From: Brevibacillus sp.
GTDB taxonomy: Bacteria > Bacillota > Bacilli > Brevibacillales > Brevibacillaceae
Assembly (NCBI GenBank): GCA_029240815.1
Contig: JARDZO010000017.1
Span: 1-35,580 of the forward strand
Length of the DNA stretch: 35,580 bases
Direction of reading: 5' to 3'
The position numbers were made by a program, and so were the translations under genes. Numbering within the stretch: position 1 is the stretch's first letter; each line of letters begins with the position of its first letter. Of the stretch, positions 1 through 7,643 are shown piece after piece. The notes under the pieces were generated by a model. It worked only from the letters and a program-made list of their open reading frames with translations. It made no database searches and was not told the origin of the DNA.

Positions 1-86
1 GACATAGAGGGTTTGGATCTCCTTTCCATCCCACGCGGCATGCGCGGGGAATCCTGCACAATCCCCCTATTTTACCGCATTATTCT

Positions 87-359
87 TCATGTGTTCAAGT
101 GTTCTCGTTTTGATTCATGTACGATACCCACCTCGCCATTGTGTTCCCACTGGTTGATAAACTGTTCCAAACGGTTCATCAGCCTGACGATGCGCTGCTT
201 CTCGCCCATGCATGCAGATATAGCAGAGAGCTGATTGGTGGTGAAAAGCTGCACCACTTCCTGCTCCATTTCTTGAAGCCGAATCCGATAACTCGCGATG
301 ACTTCGCGCAGCAAGGCAAACCTCTGCTCCAACCGGATCGTAGCCTCAAGCTTACTCAT
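87..359 (-). CDS. small helical protein, paralogue of the tail of its upstream neighbour
   Basis: A 90-residue protein of unknown function with no signal peptide or membrane segment. It is predicted to be almost entirely helical (heptad-like Leu/Ile/Met spacing, roughly residues 8-70), followed by a polar tail. Its start codon overlaps the stop of the upstream gene in an ATGA arrangement, so translation is probably coupled. Residues about 16-68 align without gaps to the C-terminal part of that upstream protein, sharing an EM-x-QEVV core, a Phe three residues later and a downstream M-x-EK; I count about 17 identities in 53 positions. This suggests tandem duplication and perhaps hetero-oligomerisation, which is inference. 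I do not recognise a named family. Confidence 0.7.
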   Translation of the reverse strand: MSKLEATIRLEQRFALLREVIASYRIRLQEMEQEVVQLFTTNQLSAISACMGEKQRIVRLMNRLEQFINQWEHNGEVGIVHESKREHLNT

Positions 360-580
360 TGTTGTTCACTGGTAGCCAGCACCTGTTGAATGCCGAGTAC
401 GATCTGCTCATGCTTATGTTTCTCTTTCATCAGCACTTCTATAGCTTGCATATTGCTTTGTTGAAAATGGTTCACTACTTCTTGGGACATTTCATGCTGA
501 CGGGATTCCAGACGCTCGATTGCCTGCTGTAACAGCTCTTGAACCTCTTGTAAAACTTGCTGATCGGTAACAGTATTCAT
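356..580 (-). CDS. possible internally initiated short isoform (74 aa)
   Basis: Within the 331-codon gene, an in-frame ATG at 580 is preceded by TAAGGAGG with 8 nt spacing, a better site than that of the full-length start. Initiation here would give a free 74-residue helical protein similar in size and sequence to the 90-residue neighbour. The site encodes Lys-Glu-Glu at the end of the acidic linker, so it could be a chance effect of Glu-rich codons, but the match and spacing are optimal. An alternative history is that two once-separate genes were fused by loss of a stop codon and the ancestral ribosome binding site was kept. Confidence 0.5.
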   Translation of the reverse strand: MNTVTDQQVLQEVQELLQQAIERLESRQHEMSQEVVNHFQQSNMQAIEVLMKEKHKHEQIVLGIQQVLATSEQQ

Positions 581-1351
581 TGTCTTTTCCTCCTTAGTGT
601 AAGTTGATTCATGATGTTCTTCCAAAAGCTGCACGTTTTGTCCCGATTCGGTCAGGTGTTCTTCTGTTTCTTCCTCGGTATTCGTTATCGTTTCGGAAGC
701 GACGGTGACAGCAATTTCCATAACCGCCGACTCTTCTTCATTTGGCTCTTCGCTGCGAACAATGATGTACAGGCGTTCTCCATCAATCCGGAAACGATCA
801 TCCAGGACTGGTAAGAAAGCCGCATCAGCAGCAATACCTACTTCCTGCTCCAAAAAGTGAACGAGGGAGCGAGAAGTCACCTGTGTGATGCCGTTGTCAC
901 GGCAAAATGCGAATACTTGATCGTTGCCCAACGTCCATTCGGCCAGGAACCAGCGAGGATCGCCTTGATACTGCACAAAGCGAGGATCCTTCTCCAACTG
1001 CAAAAGCCGTTGAATTTGATTCCAGCCAAACTGGGTTTGACGACGAAGCTCCGCCACGATCTGATCCATTTTTTTAGGTGTGAGGGTTTCTCGCAAAAAA
1101 CGGTACGCCAGATCGAACAACTGGTGAGGTTGGTAGGTCAATTCCACAATCGCGTCAGAGCTCCCAACCCGTACGGGCGACTGCTCCAGTACCAGCACTT
1201 TATCAAGAAGTGCTGTACTGTCTAGATTCAAAAAAGCATTCAGCTCGTTCGCTTCCATCCGGGAGCAGACTTCTGTTCGGGGGAGGGAGCGCTCACCGGA
1301 CCGGAATACCTTTTTAACAATACTTGGTAGGGTATAAGTTGGCCGTTTCAT
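356..1351 (-). CDS. hypothetical protein: winged-helix-like N-part, acidic linker, helical C-part
   Basis: A 331-residue protein of unknown function. I placed the start at the ATG preceded by GAAGGAG (8 nt spacing); an upstream in-frame ATG at 1378 lacks such a site. Three parts can be seen. Residues about 1-200 look globular, with a D-x-RF ... D-x-RWFLAEW pattern reminiscent of small winged-helix repeats. Residues about 200-255 are an acidic, Glu/Thr-rich low-complexity linker. The last 74 residues are helical and resemble the next gene product. A strong ribosome binding site and ATG lie in frame at the linker/C-part junction, so a short isoform is likely. The gene is the first of a coupled two-gene unit. 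The DNA-binding idea is weak inference. Confidence 0.75.
   Translation of the reverse strand: MKRPTYTLPSIVKKVFRSGERSLPRTEVCSRMEANELNAFLNLDSTALLDKVLVLEQSPVRVGSSDAIVELTYQPHQLFDLAYRFLRETLTPKKMDQIVAELRRQTQFGWNQIQRLLQLEKDPRFVQYQGDPRWFLAEWTLGNDQVFAFCRDNGITQVTSRSLVHFLEQEVGIAADAAFLPVLDDRFRIDGERLYIIVRSEEPNEEESAVMEIAVTVASETITNTEEETEEHLTESGQNVQLLEEHHESTYTKEEKTMNTVTDQQVLQEVQELLQQAIERLESRQHEMSQEVVNHFQQSNMQAIEVLMKEKHKHEQIVLGIQQVLATSEQQ
589..596 (-). promoter_or_regulatory. internal ribosome binding site
   Basis: TAAGGAGG on the minus strand, 8 nt ahead of the in-frame ATG at 580, inside the coding region of the 331-residue protein. Confidence 0.55.
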
Positions 1352-1523
1352 GAACTTTCTCCTTCTCGTGACCGGCATTGTTTGCCAATCAAATGGGAAT
1401 CAAAGAGTTATTCTACAAAAAGAAAAAAAATCCTACCTCAATCAAAGTGTTTCTCTATTCCGATAATTATTGTGACAAATGTAGCAGCGCGAAATATTTC
1501 GGAGGAGCATGGTTGTCCTGCAC

Positions 1524-1552
1524 AAGAAAAGCCTGGCACTGGTATGCCAGAC
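1524..1552 (-). terminator. intrinsic terminator of the YcdB-domain gene
   Basis: On the minus strand an 8-bp stem (GTCTGGCA paired with TGCCAGGC, one G-T pair, 6-nt loop) is followed by a T-rich run (TTTTCTT). It lies 8 nt after the stop codon at 1561. Confidence 0.8.
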
Positions 1553-1560
1553 TTACACTT

Positions 1561-3111
1561 CTAATTTTCCCATTCCAGCCAATCGTCTTCTGAGGCTCCG
1601 CTTTGCGCATCGATCGCTTGGGAGAGGCTGCTTTCTGTCGCTACATAGACCAACTGTGGGATATCTGCCGTCTGATTGCCAGCTTTAGGGTACCAGTAAT
1701 ACTGACGCAGATTGACTTTTTTCAGGAACGCTTCTTTTGCTTGCTTGTCGTCGATCAGTCCCTGCTTGTTCAGATTGCTTGGCGGACTGACGGTATCTGA
1801 CACGCGCACCAAAACGACTTTGCCTTTCTTGGCGTCGATCTCGATCGTGTAGAGCGGTGTTTTCGTAGGAATTCCATCGGTCTGTGGATAAAAATCATAA
1901 CGATACAAACTCTGGAGTCGTCCTTGCTCCTGATCCACCCACGCAGGCAATTTGTCAGTCAAGCTGGTCGTTTTTAGTTCAAAAGCCTGCTCACTCGATA
2001 GCAAATACTTTTCTATATATTGCATGGCCAAGTTTTTGCCCTCTTTAGCGGTGAGTGGCTTTTCCCGTTCCGCCACAGCTTGCCCATCTAATTCAACCTG
2101 GATCGGTGTACGCGTCTTACGGTCCAGCGTGATTTTTGCACTCTCATAAACAACGGCCTTCCATTGGTACACATCGATGTCGCTCTTTTTGTCCTTTTCC
2201 GTGACGAAATCGTATTTTAGTCGGCTGACCGTCAGATTCAAGCCTTCGCCGAGCATTTTTTCCATGTTCTTTTGATCTTTCCACAAGTCTTTTGCTGCGG
2301 TTCCCTTGATTTCCAGCTCTTCTTTGTCCTCGACGTAGATGTCAGGGACGACTTGACCAGTCAAGCTATCAATCATCGGCTCATTTTCAGGGACGTACAC
2401 GAGCTTCCCTTTTTCCTGATCGTAGACGAGCTTCATCGACAAGGCTTCTTCCCACAACTGTTTGGCCCGATCATTCGCCACAGCTTTCTTCGGATCCGCT
2501 ACTTCTGCGACGAGAGGGAGCTTTTGTTTCTTTTGATAGAACTTCACGATTTGACCGTCAGCGTCTACCATGACCTCCCCCATTTGTTTTTTCACAGGGA
2601 TTTCATTTTGCGTCTGATAGAAAGGAACCACCATCAAATTCTCTGTTCCCGATCCCCTGCGCGTAGACAGGAGTCCCTGCGTGGCCACGACGTGATCGAG
2701 ACCGACTTGCTCCCGAATGAAACCGACTGCCTGTTTGTATTGCACCTCTTTGTCAAAATGTTTGGTCTTGTCTCGATCCGGATCGGACAGTTCGAGGGAC
2801 GTGATGTTTCCATCCTCATCTACAATGAGGTAGAGTGAGATCCCTGCTGTAATCTTGCTCTTCTTATCTGAAAGAGCAATCCGGTATTCAGAGCCTTCTT
2901 TGACAAACGAATCCGTATGCAAGTTTCCCAGTGCAGGCACATAGTCATCCTTTAGATCCTTGAGGACCTGTACCAGGTCTGCTGGCAGCGGTATGACTTC
3001 TGCCTTGCTCTTGTCGATTGCATAGGCAGATGTTGGTCCCGTTAATACAGCCGGTGTAGCGAGCAAACTGGCAGCTACCACTAAAAATGCTGCCTTGTTC
3101 CATTTTTTCAT
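1561..3111 (-). CDS. secreted YcdB/YcdC repeat-domain protein
   Basis: A 516-residue exported protein. Residues 1-32 form a typical Sec signal peptide: a KK-WNK positive end, a hydrophobic stretch, and an Ala-Tyr-Ala cleavage site followed by Ile-Asp. The mature part contains repeated units of the YcdB/YcdC type (beta-rich segments with patterns such as D-x-D-G-x-I and V-D-A-D-G-Q-I-V-K-F), a family common in multiple copies in Brevibacillus and Paenibacillus. The molecular function of the family is not established; some members carry S-layer domains, but none is visible here. The start has GGGAGG 7-8 nt upstream. It appears to be transcribed alone, with a terminator just downstream. Confidence 0.8.
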   Translation of the reverse strand: MKKWNKAAFLVVAASLLATPAVLTGPTSAYAIDKSKAEVIPLPADLVQVLKDLKDDYVPALGNLHTDSFVKEGSEYRIALSDKKSKITAGISLYLIVDEDGNITSLELSDPDRDKTKHFDKEVQYKQAVGFIREQVGLDHVVATQGLLSTRRGSGTENLMVVPFYQTQNEIPVKKQMGEVMVDADGQIVKFYQKKQKLPLVAEVADPKKAVANDRAKQLWEEALSMKLVYDQEKGKLVYVPENEPMIDSLTGQVVPDIYVEDKEELEIKGTAAKDLWKDQKNMEKMLGEGLNLTVSRLKYDFVTEKDKKSDIDVYQWKAVVYESAKITLDRKTRTPIQVELDGQAVAEREKPLTAKEGKNLAMQYIEKYLLSSEQAFELKTTSLTDKLPAWVDQEQGRLQSLYRYDFYPQTDGIPTKTPLYTIEIDAKKGKVVLVRVSDTVSPPSNLNKQGLIDDKQAKEAFLKKVNLRQYYWYPKAGNQTADIPQLVYVATESSLSQAIDAQSGASEDDWLEWEN

Positions 3112-3181
3112 GCGTACTCCTCCCTTTTGATGTAGTTCCTAATAAAGACGGTTACATGTTGGAAAACGTTTCTTTTGTACT

Positions 3182-3212
3182 AAAAAAAGCCGCCTGTACG
3201 ATTACAGGCGAC
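3182..3212 (-). terminator. intrinsic terminator after yhaM
   Basis: On the minus strand, a GTCGCCTGTA / TACAGGCGGC stem with an ATCG loop is followed by seven Ts. It lies just past the yhaM stop and ends the dedA-ykvA-yhaM unit. Confidence 0.9.
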
Positions 3213-3225
3213 TACCCCTTATGCA

Positions 3226-4170
3226 TTAATAACCACGCCACACTTTTCTTCTGAGCACTCCGGCATAGGCCCATTCTTCTTCACCTGCATCAGCTAATGT
3301 CTGGCCCAAGGCGTTCATCTTGCTGTCGATCTGGTCGAGGTAATGGAAAAGGACGGCTGTAGGCGTCTTTCCGGATACCGCACTTCCCCAACCATTTTCC
3401 ACTTCACCATGATGACTGAGGATGCAGTGCTTGAGGTGCAATACTTCTGCATCACCCAGTGGAATGTCGAGCTTGCGGCATATTCCGCTCACGATCTCCA
3501 CCCCCATAACCAGGTGTCCAATCAACTGACCTGGAGTCGTGTAATCCGGTGCGATTGGATCGGAGAGCTCGTACAATTTCCCGATGTCATGCATGATGCA
3601 GGTAGCGTAAAGCACGTCTCTGTCGACCTGCGGATAGAGCGGCAAGAGCCTCTCAGCGGCCGTCAGCAAGGAGACGATATGCTCGAGCAATCCGTGATAG
3701 TAGTTGTGATGCATACGTACGCCTGCCGGATAGTGACGCAGCCGGTCACTGATCTCTTCACTGGACATAGCATCCTTGATGATGGTCTGCAGCGTCTTGC
3801 TCTGCAAACTTTCGACCGTGCTCTCCAGCTTTTCCCACAACTCGTTAACCGGAACGGGAGAAATGGGGATCAACGACTCCATGAGCACCTCATCTGCGGA
3901 AGACGCAGGTCTGATTCGTTGAATGACTAACTGCTTCTTCCCACGATAATTTTGTACCGTGGCATCGATTTTGACTACTGCTTTGACTGCAATTGATTCC
4001 TTCAATTCTGCGTTGACATCCCACAGCTTTGCCATAATCGTCCCAGAACGATCACCCAACTCCAGATTGAGATACTCACTCTGATTGCTAGCCACACCGG
4101 ATTCTTTTGATTTTACCAGGCAAAAAGCGACAACCCGCTCTCCTTCCTGATACTCCGCCAAATATTTCAT
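3226..4170 (-). CDS. yhaM: 3'-5' exoribonuclease YhaM family
   Basis: YhaM-family nucleases degrade RNA from the 3' end in the cytoplasm (established for the family). From the ATG at 4170 the product is 314 residues, the same as B. subtilis YhaM as I recall it; this ATG has GGGAG 5 nt upstream, whereas the ATG at 4182 has no clear site. The N-terminal ~90 residues form an OB-fold with the typical LGDRSGTIMAKLWD pattern. The C-terminal half is an HD domain with H-N-Y-Y-H-G-L-L-E-H, then the His-Asp pair in MHDIGKLYEL (about residues 194-195), then LSHHGE. It is the last gene of a three-gene operon, 18 nt after the ykvA-like stop, followed by a strong terminator. Confidence 0.93.
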   Translation of the reverse strand: MKYLAEYQEGERVVAFCLVKSKESGVASNQSEYLNLELGDRSGTIMAKLWDVNAELKESIAVKAVVKIDATVQNYRGKKQLVIQRIRPASSADEVLMESLIPISPVPVNELWEKLESTVESLQSKTLQTIIKDAMSSEEISDRLRHYPAGVRMHHNYYHGLLEHIVSLLTAAERLLPLYPQVDRDVLYATCIMHDIGKLYELSDPIAPDYTTPGQLIGHLVMGVEIVSGICRKLDIPLGDAEVLHLKHCILSHHGEVENGWGSAVSGKTPTAVLFHYLDQIDSKMNALGQTLADAGEEEWAYAGVLRRKVWRGY

Positions 4171-4188
4171 CTGCTCTCCCATCCCAGC

Positions 4189-4722
4189 CTATTTTTTTCG
4201 AAACAACGTCTCTTCCAGCTTTTTCACGATCTTTTTCCCAACCAGATCATCGGCTGATTTGATGACCTTGGTGATCACCCCGAGCAAATCCTCTTCCCCA
4301 TTCCAGTGCTCGCGAACGATCGTTTCATCCACATCAACAAGAATGCGACGCAGGGCGTACACCGCCAGAATCACGTCATCCAGTAATCCAAACCCGCCGA
4401 CGAGCACTTCCGGAATAAAATCGATAGGCGCTATAAAATACGCGACAGCTACTCCCGCAATCGCTTTGGACGGTACACTCACACGTTTGTCCAGCATCAG
4501 GCGGGCAAGCAGGACGAACAAATCCGGAGCCAATAAGATGTAGCTGGCTATCGTATCATTGACCCCTTTATCCTTGATGAAGCTCTCGATTTTTTCCCGC
4601 AGTTTATCATAAAAGCGCTGATGCTTTTCAGGCAGCACGACGGGAATCAGCTCTTGAGTTTGGCGTAAGGCTGGCAATTTTTCTGGTGTATTTTCTTCGG
4701 GTTTGCGATCTTCTTCGTTCAT
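4189..4722 (-). CDS. YkvA-like DUF1232 membrane-associated protein
   Basis: A 177-residue protein with the DUF1232 core near residues 75-125: a helix with DLFVLLARLMLDKRVS, then the hallmark YFIAPIDFIPE and GGFGLLDDVILAVYALR. The function is unknown. The family is usually small and membrane-associated, and this member has longer charged N- and C-terminal extensions. The start overlaps the upstream dedA stop as ATGA, so the two are probably coupled. It may act at the membrane with the DedA protein, which is inference from the operon only. Confidence 0.85.
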   Translation of the reverse strand: MNEEDRKPEENTPEKLPALRQTQELIPVVLPEKHQRFYDKLREKIESFIKDKGVNDTIASYILLAPDLFVLLARLMLDKRVSVPSKAIAGVAVAYFIAPIDFIPEVLVGGFGLLDDVILAVYALRRILVDVDETIVREHWNGEEDLLGVITKVIKSADDLVGKKIVKKLEETLFRKK

Positions 4723-5339
4723 TGCGATTCCTCCCTTTTTGGTTTTCTCGCCGCGTTTTGTTTATGGCGAATGTACGACCAAATGGCGATAACAGCCAGC
4801 ACAGCCAGGAAAAAGATAGCGAGGTTGCGGGAAATTAGATCAAACACATCATCCCAGCGTTCCCCCAACTGCCAGCCGAGCGTGACAAACAGAAGACTCC
4901 AAAAAAGACCTCCTGCGTACGTGTAAAGCATGAAGGTAGGAAACGGCAATCGCGTAATCCCAGCAAAGTAGGCCGTAAACTGCCGGACTCCCGGAATGAA
5001 GTAGCCCACTGGCAGCGCCCACTTCCCTACCCGATTAAACCAATCCTCTGTTTTTTTGTAGACGGTGTATCCCATCCCCATTCGTTTGCCATAGCGTTCA
5101 AGGAAAGTAAACCCGAGCGTTCGACCGATCCAATAAGCCGCTGTCATTGCGGTTACTGACCCGAGAAAACAAACGAAGAAGGTAGGCCAATACTCCAGTT
5201 TACCCGTGGAGACAAGAAATCCGGAAAATACGAGCAACGTTTCTTCTGGGAGAGGCATTCCCAGAATCCCCAGAAAAAACAAACCAAACAATGCTCCGTA
5301 TCCATAGTGCGTAATATATCCGCCAAAAGTCGTCATCAT
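4719..5339 (-). CDS. DedA family membrane protein
   Basis: DedA/VTT-fold proteins are polytopic membrane proteins; several act as lipid scramblases or flippases for undecaprenyl phosphate or phosphatidylethanolamine (family knowledge). This one shows MPLPEETLL near the N-terminus, then SVTAMTAAYWIGRTLG, then YFIPGVRQFTAYFAGI (re-entrant loop with conserved Arg), and two or three C-terminal hydrophobic helices. I chose the Met-Met start near 5339/5336. The longer GTG start at 5384 would precede the likely transcription start, because a TTGAGA-N17-CATAAT promoter lies at 5387-5415. First gene of the dedA-ykvA-yhaM operon. Confidence 0.88.
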   Translation of the reverse strand: MMTTFGGYITHYGYGALFGLFFLGILGMPLPEETLLVFSGFLVSTGKLEYWPTFFVCFLGSVTAMTAAYWIGRTLGFTFLERYGKRMGMGYTVYKKTEDWFNRVGKWALPVGYFIPGVRQFTAYFAGITRLPFPTFMLYTYAGGLFWSLLFVTLGWQLGERWDDVFDLISRNLAIFFLAVLAVIAIWSYIRHKQNAARKPKREESQ

Positions 5340-5386
5340 TTCTTCCACTTGCTTCACCACTTTTCCGGCTTGTCTGCCATACACTC

Positions 5387-5415
5387 ATTATGCCAAAAGA
5401 TTACACCTTTCTCAA
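5387..5415 (-). promoter_or_regulatory. promoter of the dedA-ykvA-yhaM operon
   Basis: On the minus strand TTGAGA (5415-5410), a 17-nt spacer and CATAAT (5392-5387) fit a SigA promoter. The predicted start near 5380 rules out the most upstream in-frame GTG of dedA. Confidence 0.6.
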
Positions 5416-5631
5416 ATCAGCCCGGTTGACTTTATTTCGTCCTCAGTGTACGTTTACCTAGTTCACTAAATTTGATAGTTGGCGAAGTTTGGCCGCACCT
5501 TTTTCGTTGAGCATGAATAAACTTTTTGTAGAAAAATGACGAAATCGTGGACAAGTGCCGTGGCTTTCCAAAGGCTGATTCGTTATAATTAACTAGATAA
5601 ATAGAAACGGGATAAACGAGGGACAGGCCGG

Positions 5632-6120
5632 ATGTGGAAAAAAATCTACCGCAAATTGAAGTACGAATATTACAAGCTGATTCGAATGAAGGGTGCACCT
5701 TCTTTTGTCGCCCGTGGCTTTTCTGTTGGTATTTTCGTCGAATTCATAACGCTACCTACTTTCGGTCTGGCGTTCCTATTGTTGTTTCCTTTGATTAAAA
5801 TTTTCCGAGCCAGCTTACCGGCCGGATTGATCGCTTTCGTAATCGGCAAGCTCGTGCTGCCAATTTTCATGGTGATCAACTACAAGCTTGGGTACGCGAT
5901 TGTCGGTAAACCATTAAATGAGCATCTCGTCCATGGCCACATGCCGCCGTGGGAAAAATGGCTTCTCTGGATGAAAGACAAGGGGCTTGCCTACTTTACC
6001 GGTAGCGCGGTGATGGGTTTTATTGTCGCAATCTCCAGCTATTTTCTCGTTCACGCTGCCTTGCAATTGTATCGTCGCAGAAAAATGCGCCGCTCAGTAC
6101 AAGGACGATCCACTTCTTAA
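5632..6120 (+). CDS. DUF2062 domain membrane protein
   Basis: A 162-residue protein with the DUF2062 layout: a basic amphipathic N-terminus, then VARGFSVGIFVEFITLPTFG, a hydrophobic segment LAFLLLFPLIKIFR, a second AGLIAFVIGKLVLPIFMVINYKLG, and a C-terminal membrane helix ending in a basic RRRKMRR tail. Function is unknown; some family members are fused to or neighbour glycosyltransferases. The start is preceded by GAGGGA. A TATAAT hexamer lies at 5584-5589 but with a poor -35 region. The reading frame continues in a coding-like way for another 38 codons past the TAA stop. Confidence 0.85.
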   Translation: MWKKIYRKLKYEYYKLIRMKGAPSFVARGFSVGIFVEFITLPTFGLAFLLLFPLIKIFRASLPAGLIAFVIGKLVLPIFMVINYKLGYAIVGKPLNEHLVHGHMPPWEKWLLWMKDKGLAYFTGSAVMGFIVAISSYFLVHAALQLYRRRKMRRSVQGRSTS

Positions 6121-6237
6121 AAAAAGCTTCTATTGAAGCCTATCGAAGAAGCTGGTCCCTCTTTAGCGGAAGCTTTTACCGAAGTAATGCCAGAAGCGGA
6201 CGCTGAGGCACTTCGTTATGCGTTCCAGAAAGTTTAA
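6121..6237 (+). pseudogene. coding-like remnant in frame after the DUF2062 stop
   Basis: Directly after the TAA at 6118-6120 the same frame stays open for 38 codons to a TAA at 6235-6237. It reads like real protein: LKPIEEAGPSLAEAFTEVMP, then EADAEALRYAFQKV. No ribosome binding site precedes the only ATG (6187). It may be the 3' end of a decayed gene or a lost C-terminal extension. I do not recognise the parent. Confidence 0.35.
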
Positions 6238-6300
6238 TTCAGGAAGCTTTCACACGGTGAAAAAGACTTTGGATTGTCCCCGCTTGAATCACGCTCACAA

Positions 6301-6343
6301 AAAAGACCGGTTCTGACTGTGTAATGTGTCAGACCGGTCTTTT
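6301..6343. terminator. bidirectional intrinsic terminator
   Basis: A near-perfect stem AAAAGACCGGT(T)CTGAC / GTCAGACCGGTCTTTT with a short loop, A-run on one side and T-run on the other. It sits between the convergent DUF2062 gene (with its remnant) and the small gene at 6359-6580 and can serve both. Confidence 0.9.
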
Positions 6344-6358
6344 CATTTGTTCATACCA

Positions 6359-6580
6359 TTATGCGAAGTAGCCTTTATCCCGCAGTTGCTCCATGATTTC
6401 GGCAACGGTACAATCTTGCTTCAAGAGCTCCAGGGTTACTTCCACTTGCTCTGGGGACAGGCCGTTCGCTCCCAGGCTTTCACTGATCAACACGTAGTTG
6501 GGGCGACGGAAGTACGTTTGCAACGTACGCTTCACACGTCCTTCCAGACTTGTTCTCAGCATCAATTCAGTCGTCGACAT
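6359..6580 (-). CDS. small conserved-looking hypothetical protein (73 aa)
   Basis: A soluble 73-residue protein of unknown function. I chose the ATG at 6580 because AGAGGTGG lies 5 nt upstream; a GTG at 6589 overlaps that site. The sequence has a basic helix (RVKRTLQTYFRRPNYV), then GANGLSPEQVEVTLELLKQDCTVAEIMEQLRDKGYF, which has the look of a small helical or HTH-like domain. It stands alone between nadE and a bidirectional terminator, in the same orientation as nadE but 93 nt downstream of it, so it could be co-transcribed. Confidence 0.75.
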   Translation of the reverse strand: MSTTELMLRTSLEGRVKRTLQTYFRRPNYVLISESLGANGLSPEQVEVTLELLKQDCTVAEIMEQLRDKGYFA

Positions 6581-6673
6581 CTGTTCCACCTCTTTCTCAG
6601 AAAGATCTGTGCATAACTTCTATTATCGTACAAAACCACCCAGGAATCAACTATTGGCTCTGTAACCCGACGA

Positions 6674-7426
6674 TTAAATTTCCGGCATCAAGTTGCGCTT
6701 ATGCTCGGAAATGCGGTGGAGGTACTCGATGCGTTCTTTTGCCTCTGATCTTGTCTCGCCAGTAATGAGCAGACGATCCAGATCTTCATAGGTAAAGCCC
6801 ATCTCCTGCTCGTCCGTCTGACCTTCCCACAAATCAGCAGATGGTGCCTTCGTAATAATGGTGGTCGGCACGCCCAGCTCTGCTGCCAGAATCCGCACCT
6901 CATGCTTGGTCAGGCTAGCTACGGGATTGATGTCAGCCAATCCATCCCCGCCTTTGGTCATGTATCCTACGTAGACTTCACTACGGTTGCATGTATCTAC
7001 TACCAGGTATCCTTTTTGGTTGGCCACCGCATACAAGGCTGTCATGCGCAGTCGAGCCTTTGTGTTTCCTTTTGTTTTAGCGTCCAGCGGCAGCACACTT
7101 TCAATCGCAGGAACCATCGCATCAAAAGCTGCTCCTACATCTATTGTCACCAGATTCAGACCGATTGCATCAGCCAGACGCTGCGCATCTTCTGCATGAA
7201 CATCTTGGGAATAGGCAGGCAACCAAACCCCGATCACTCGTTCCTTACCCAGTGCTCGTACACAGAGCGCAGCTGTTACGGCACTATCGATCCCACCTGA
7301 AATACCTACGACCGCTCCACCCAACCCTGGTCCGTCAATCTGTTCGCGAATAAAGGCGACGCGTTTTTCTGCGTCTTCTTTTACATGTATCTGGTAGTTC
7401 GCCAGATGTTCCTGAAACTTGTCCAT
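6674..7426 (-). CDS. nadE: NAD synthetase, short ammonia-dependent type
   Basis: It catalyses ATP-dependent amidation of deamido-NAD to NAD in the cytosol. The ATP-pyrophosphatase P-loop SGGIDS is at residues 43-48, followed by GNTKARLRM, D-T-C-N-R-S-E-V-Y-V-G-Y and TKGGDG, and a C-terminal SEHKRN segment. There is no nitrilase (glutaminase) domain, so it uses free ammonia. At 250 residues it is shorter than and quite different from the B. subtilis NadE (about 272 residues), and resembles the short type of clostridia, Thermotoga and archaea. A TTGCCA-N17-TAGGAT promoter lies at 7461-7489, divergent from map. Confidence 0.93.
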   Translation of the reverse strand: MDKFQEHLANYQIHVKEDAEKRVAFIREQIDGPGLGGAVVGISGGIDSAVTAALCVRALGKERVIGVWLPAYSQDVHAEDAQRLADAIGLNLVTIDVGAAFDAMVPAIESVLPLDAKTKGNTKARLRMTALYAVANQKGYLVVDTCNRSEVYVGYMTKGGDGLADINPVASLTKHEVRILAAELGVPTTIITKAPSADLWEGQTDEQEMGFTYEDLDRLLITGETRSEAKERIEYLHRISEHKRNLMPEI

Positions 7427-7460
7427 GCTTCCTACCCCCCGGGTTGATTATTTCTTCCTC

Positions 7461-7489
7461 ATCCTACCACGCAGTTTTCACGGTGGCAA
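7461..7489 (-). promoter_or_regulatory. nadE promoter
   Basis: Minus-strand TTGCCA (7489-7484), 17-nt spacer, TAGGAT (7466-7461), about 35 nt ahead of the nadE start, which has a GGGGGG-type ribosome binding site. Confidence 0.55.
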
Positions 7490-7643
7490 TTAGCCGAAAA
7501 TCGGTCTACACTATATAATGGATAGAGAAGATTAGATAACTTGGCTCCGCTAAGCTTGTTTGGTGGAGTCTTCGAGCACTTGTGCAGATAAGAATTCTTC
7601 TATTCGAATCTGCGAAACAAAAGCGAGGACAAGGAGAGAGTCG

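Noticed and set aside
46..66. GGGGA/TCCCC hairpin at the left end followed by a short T-run
   Set aside because: Only a 5-bp stem with an 11-nt loop; nothing else can be supported in positions 1-86.
3159..3173. cre-like sequence near the YcdB-domain gene promoter
   Set aside because: When aligned on the central CG it matches too few consensus positions, with the conserved TG and the final C missing or shifted.
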